The translations under genes were made by a program, and so were the position numbers. A DNA stretch of 6,020 bases from Fidelibacterota bacterium (GTDB lineage: Bacteria; Fidelibacterota; UBA2242; JAFGTP01): NCBI GenBank assembly GCA_021735285.1, contig JAIPHI010000162.1, forward strand, positions 1-6,020. The letters run 5' to 3'. Positions 4,755-6,020 of the stretch are shown here, in pieces. The first letter of the stretch is position 1. Each line of letters opens with the position of its first letter. Below the pieces are notes generated by a model. It was not told the DNA's origin. It saw only the letters and a list, made by a program, of their open reading frames with translations, and searched no databases.

Positions 4755-5945
4755 ATGAGTTTTCAAGTAAAAAATAATGTCCATTGGGTAGGAAAGGTCG
4801 ATTGGGAGTTGAACAAATTTCATGGTGACGAGTATTCAACCCATAAAGGTTCGACCTATAATTCCTATCTTATTAAAGAAGAAAAAAATGTCCTGATCGA
4901 TACAGTCTGGAAACCCTTTGCCAAAGAATTTGTGGCAAATTTGAAAAAAGAGATAAACCTCGAGGATATCGATTATGTAGTTGCAAATCATGGTGAAATT
5001 GATCACAGTGGAGCCCTGCCGGAATTAATGCGTGAAATTCCGGAAACACCAGTTATATGCACAAAAAATGGAGTTAAATCTCTAAAAGGGCACTATCACA
5101 AGGACTGGAATTTTAAGGTTGTAGAAACCGGTGGTAAAATTGAGCTGGGAAATGGTAAAAGTCTGATTTTTGTCGAAGCACCAATGTTGCATTGGCCCGA
5201 TACAATGTTTAGTTATCTGACAGAGGACAATATCCTTTTTAGTAATGATGCTTTTGGTCAGCATTATGCATCAGAATTTATGTATAATGATCTTGTCGAT
5301 CAGGATGAACTATACACAGAATGCTTAAAATACTATGCCAATATATTGACCCCTTTCAGCAAATTGGTATTGAAAAAGATTGAAGAATTCCAGTCTCTGG
5401 ATTTACCCCTCGATATGATCTGTACCAGTCATGGCGTAATCTGGCGGGATAATCCTATTCAGATTGTAGAAAAATATCTGGAATGGGCTGATGGTTATAA
5501 GGAAAATCAGATTACACTCCTCTATGATACTATGTGGAATGGAACCCGGGTAATGGCAGAAAACATTGCCAAAGGTATTCGCCAGGCAGACGCAGAAGTT
5601 GAAGTGAAGCTCTATAATACGGCCAAATCGGATAAGAACGATGTGATTACCGAAGTATTTAAATCGAAAGCCATTCTGGTTGGATCTCCGACTATCAACA
5701 AAGGTATTTTAACTTCTACTGCTGCGATTATGGAAGAGATCAAAGGACTCGGGTTTAAAGAAAAAAAGGCTGCCGGTTTTGGTACTTATGGTTGGAGTGG
5801 TGAATCAGTTGATATCATTGATGATCTCTTAGATAAAGCGGGATTCGAACTGATAAATGACGGTTTAAAAGTCAAATGGAATCCCGATCAAGAAGCGAAA
5901 AAAGAGTGTCAATCTTTTGGGAAAGTGTTAGTAAGCAAAATTTAA
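4755..5945 (+). CDS. fprA: Class A flavodiiron protein (O2/NO reductase, A-type flavoprotein)
   Basis: This 396-residue cytoplasmic enzyme reduces O2 to water and/or NO to N2O in anaerobes, with electrons usually supplied through rubredoxin or ferredoxin. Residues 1 to about 250 form the metallo-beta-lactamase-like domain. All seven expected di-iron ligands are present: His79, Glu81, Asp83 and His84 (NHGEIDHSG), His146, Asp165 (SNDAFG) and His226 (TSHGVIW). Residues about 252-396 form the flavodoxin domain that binds FMN: LLYDTMWNGTRVMAENI (phosphate loop), GSPTINKGI, and GTYGWSGES. The length matches minimal class A enzymes; no rubredoxin or flavin reductase domain is fused to the C-terminus. 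The start is fixed by AAGGAGG. It follows the cupin by 207 bases across the MITE-like element. Since no strong own promoter was found, it may depend on read-through or on a promoter within or beside that element. Substrate preference between O2 and NO cannot be read from the sequence. Confidence 0.96.
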   Translation: MSFQVKNNVHWVGKVDWELNKFHGDEYSTHKGSTYNSYLIKEEKNVLIDTVWKPFAKEFVANLKKEINLEDIDYVVANHGEIDHSGALPELMREIPETPVICTKNGVKSLKGHYHKDWNFKVVETGGKIELGNGKSLIFVEAPMLHWPDTMFSYLTEDNILFSNDAFGQHYASEFMYNDLVDQDELYTECLKYYANILTPFSKLVLKKIEEFQSLDLPLDMICTSHGVIWRDNPIQIVEKYLEWADGYKENQITLLYDTMWNGTRVMAENIAKGIRQADAEVEVKLYNTAKSDKNDVITEVFKSKAILVGSPTINKGILTSTAAIMEEIKGLGFKEKKAAGFGTYGWSGESVDIIDDLLDKAGFELINDGLKVKWNPDQEAKKECQSFGKVLVSKI

Positions 5946-5961
5946 TTAAATAGATAATCTA

Positions 5962-5994
5962 AACCTTGCGAAGGTTGCGAACCTTTGCAAGGTT
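5962..5994. repeat. Alternating AACCTT / AAGGTT palindromic array after fprA
   Basis: Four six-base units alternate in orientation: AACCTT (5962-5967), AAGGTT (5971-5976), AACCTT (5980-5985) and AAGGTT (5989-5994), each separated by three bases (gcg, gcg, tgc). The outer pair extends to 8-bp arms (AACCTTGC / GCAAGGTT). It can form either one long stem or two adjacent hairpins. No T-tract follows, and the next gene's ribosome-binding site begins nine bases later. Confidence 0.75.
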
Positions 5995-6015
5995 GAAAAT
6001 CGAAGGAGAACTATT

Positions 6016-6020
6016 ATGAG
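6016..6020 (+). CDS. Start of next gene (five bases only)
   Basis: An ATG at 6016 is preceded by AAGGAG (6003-6008) at seven bases, the same quality of ribosome-binding site as the other genes in this cluster. The gene runs off the right edge, so nothing of its product can be seen. It lies 70 bases after fprA on the same strand and is probably part of the same cluster. Confidence 0.55.

Noticed and set aside
5962..5994. CRISPR-like array
   Set aside because: Units are six bases, alternate in orientation and have three-base spacers; this is a palindromic repeat, not a CRISPR array.

Overview
The window looks like a chromosomal segment of an AT-rich anaerobic bacterium. Ribosome-binding sites are strong (AGGAGG, AAGGA, AAGGAG), one promoter is near-consensus sigma-70/sigma-A, and the gene content is anaerobic: a flavodiiron protein, a ferredoxin-like protein and an Rrf2 regulator with three cysteines. 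This fits a low-GC Bacillota-type anaerobe, perhaps related to Halanaerobiales, but the placement is inference only.

Left part, all on the minus strand. The first 276 bases are the N-terminal part of a TetR-family repressor that runs off the left edge. A palindromic candidate operator lies just upstream of its start. About 390 bases without a convincing gene follow. Next comes a three-gene unit read right to left: an ABC-2 transporter ATPase (2687 to 1752), its six-helix permease (1749 to 997) and an ArsR-type winged-helix regulator (972 to 667, TTG start). The spacings of 2 and 24 bases indicate one operon, with the regulator encoded last.

The divergent region 2688-2873 holds promoters for both sides. 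The plus-strand promoter is TTGACA, 17 bases, TATCTT. Its -10 box sits inside a 26-bp palindrome that is a likely autoregulatory site for the Rrf2 protein.

Right part, all on the plus strand: Rrf2 regulator, a two-domain iron-sulfur protein overlapping it by 4 bases, a small cupin, a class A flavodiiron protein (FprA, O2/NO reductase) with a complete di-iron site, and the first bases of another gene (ATG at 6016, good RBS). The genes suggest a stress module in which an Fe-S regulator senses O2, NO or Fe-S status and controls reductive detoxification, with the ferredoxin-like protein as a possible electron-transfer or sensor partner. That functional link is inferred from family knowledge and gene order.

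Each gap longer than about 70 bases in the right-hand cluster holds a different palindromic element. There is an 8-bp hairpin after the ferredoxin gene. A ~160-bp MITE-like element with 20/21-base terminal inverted repeats lies between cupin and fprA, and its left end supplies the cupin stop codon. A four-unit alternating AACCTT/AAGGTT array follows fprA. No tRNA, rRNA, CRISPR array or intact insertion sequence was seen. No entirely new enzymatic system is evident. The least-described items are the ferredoxin's C-terminal cysteine-containing domain and the MITE-like element.
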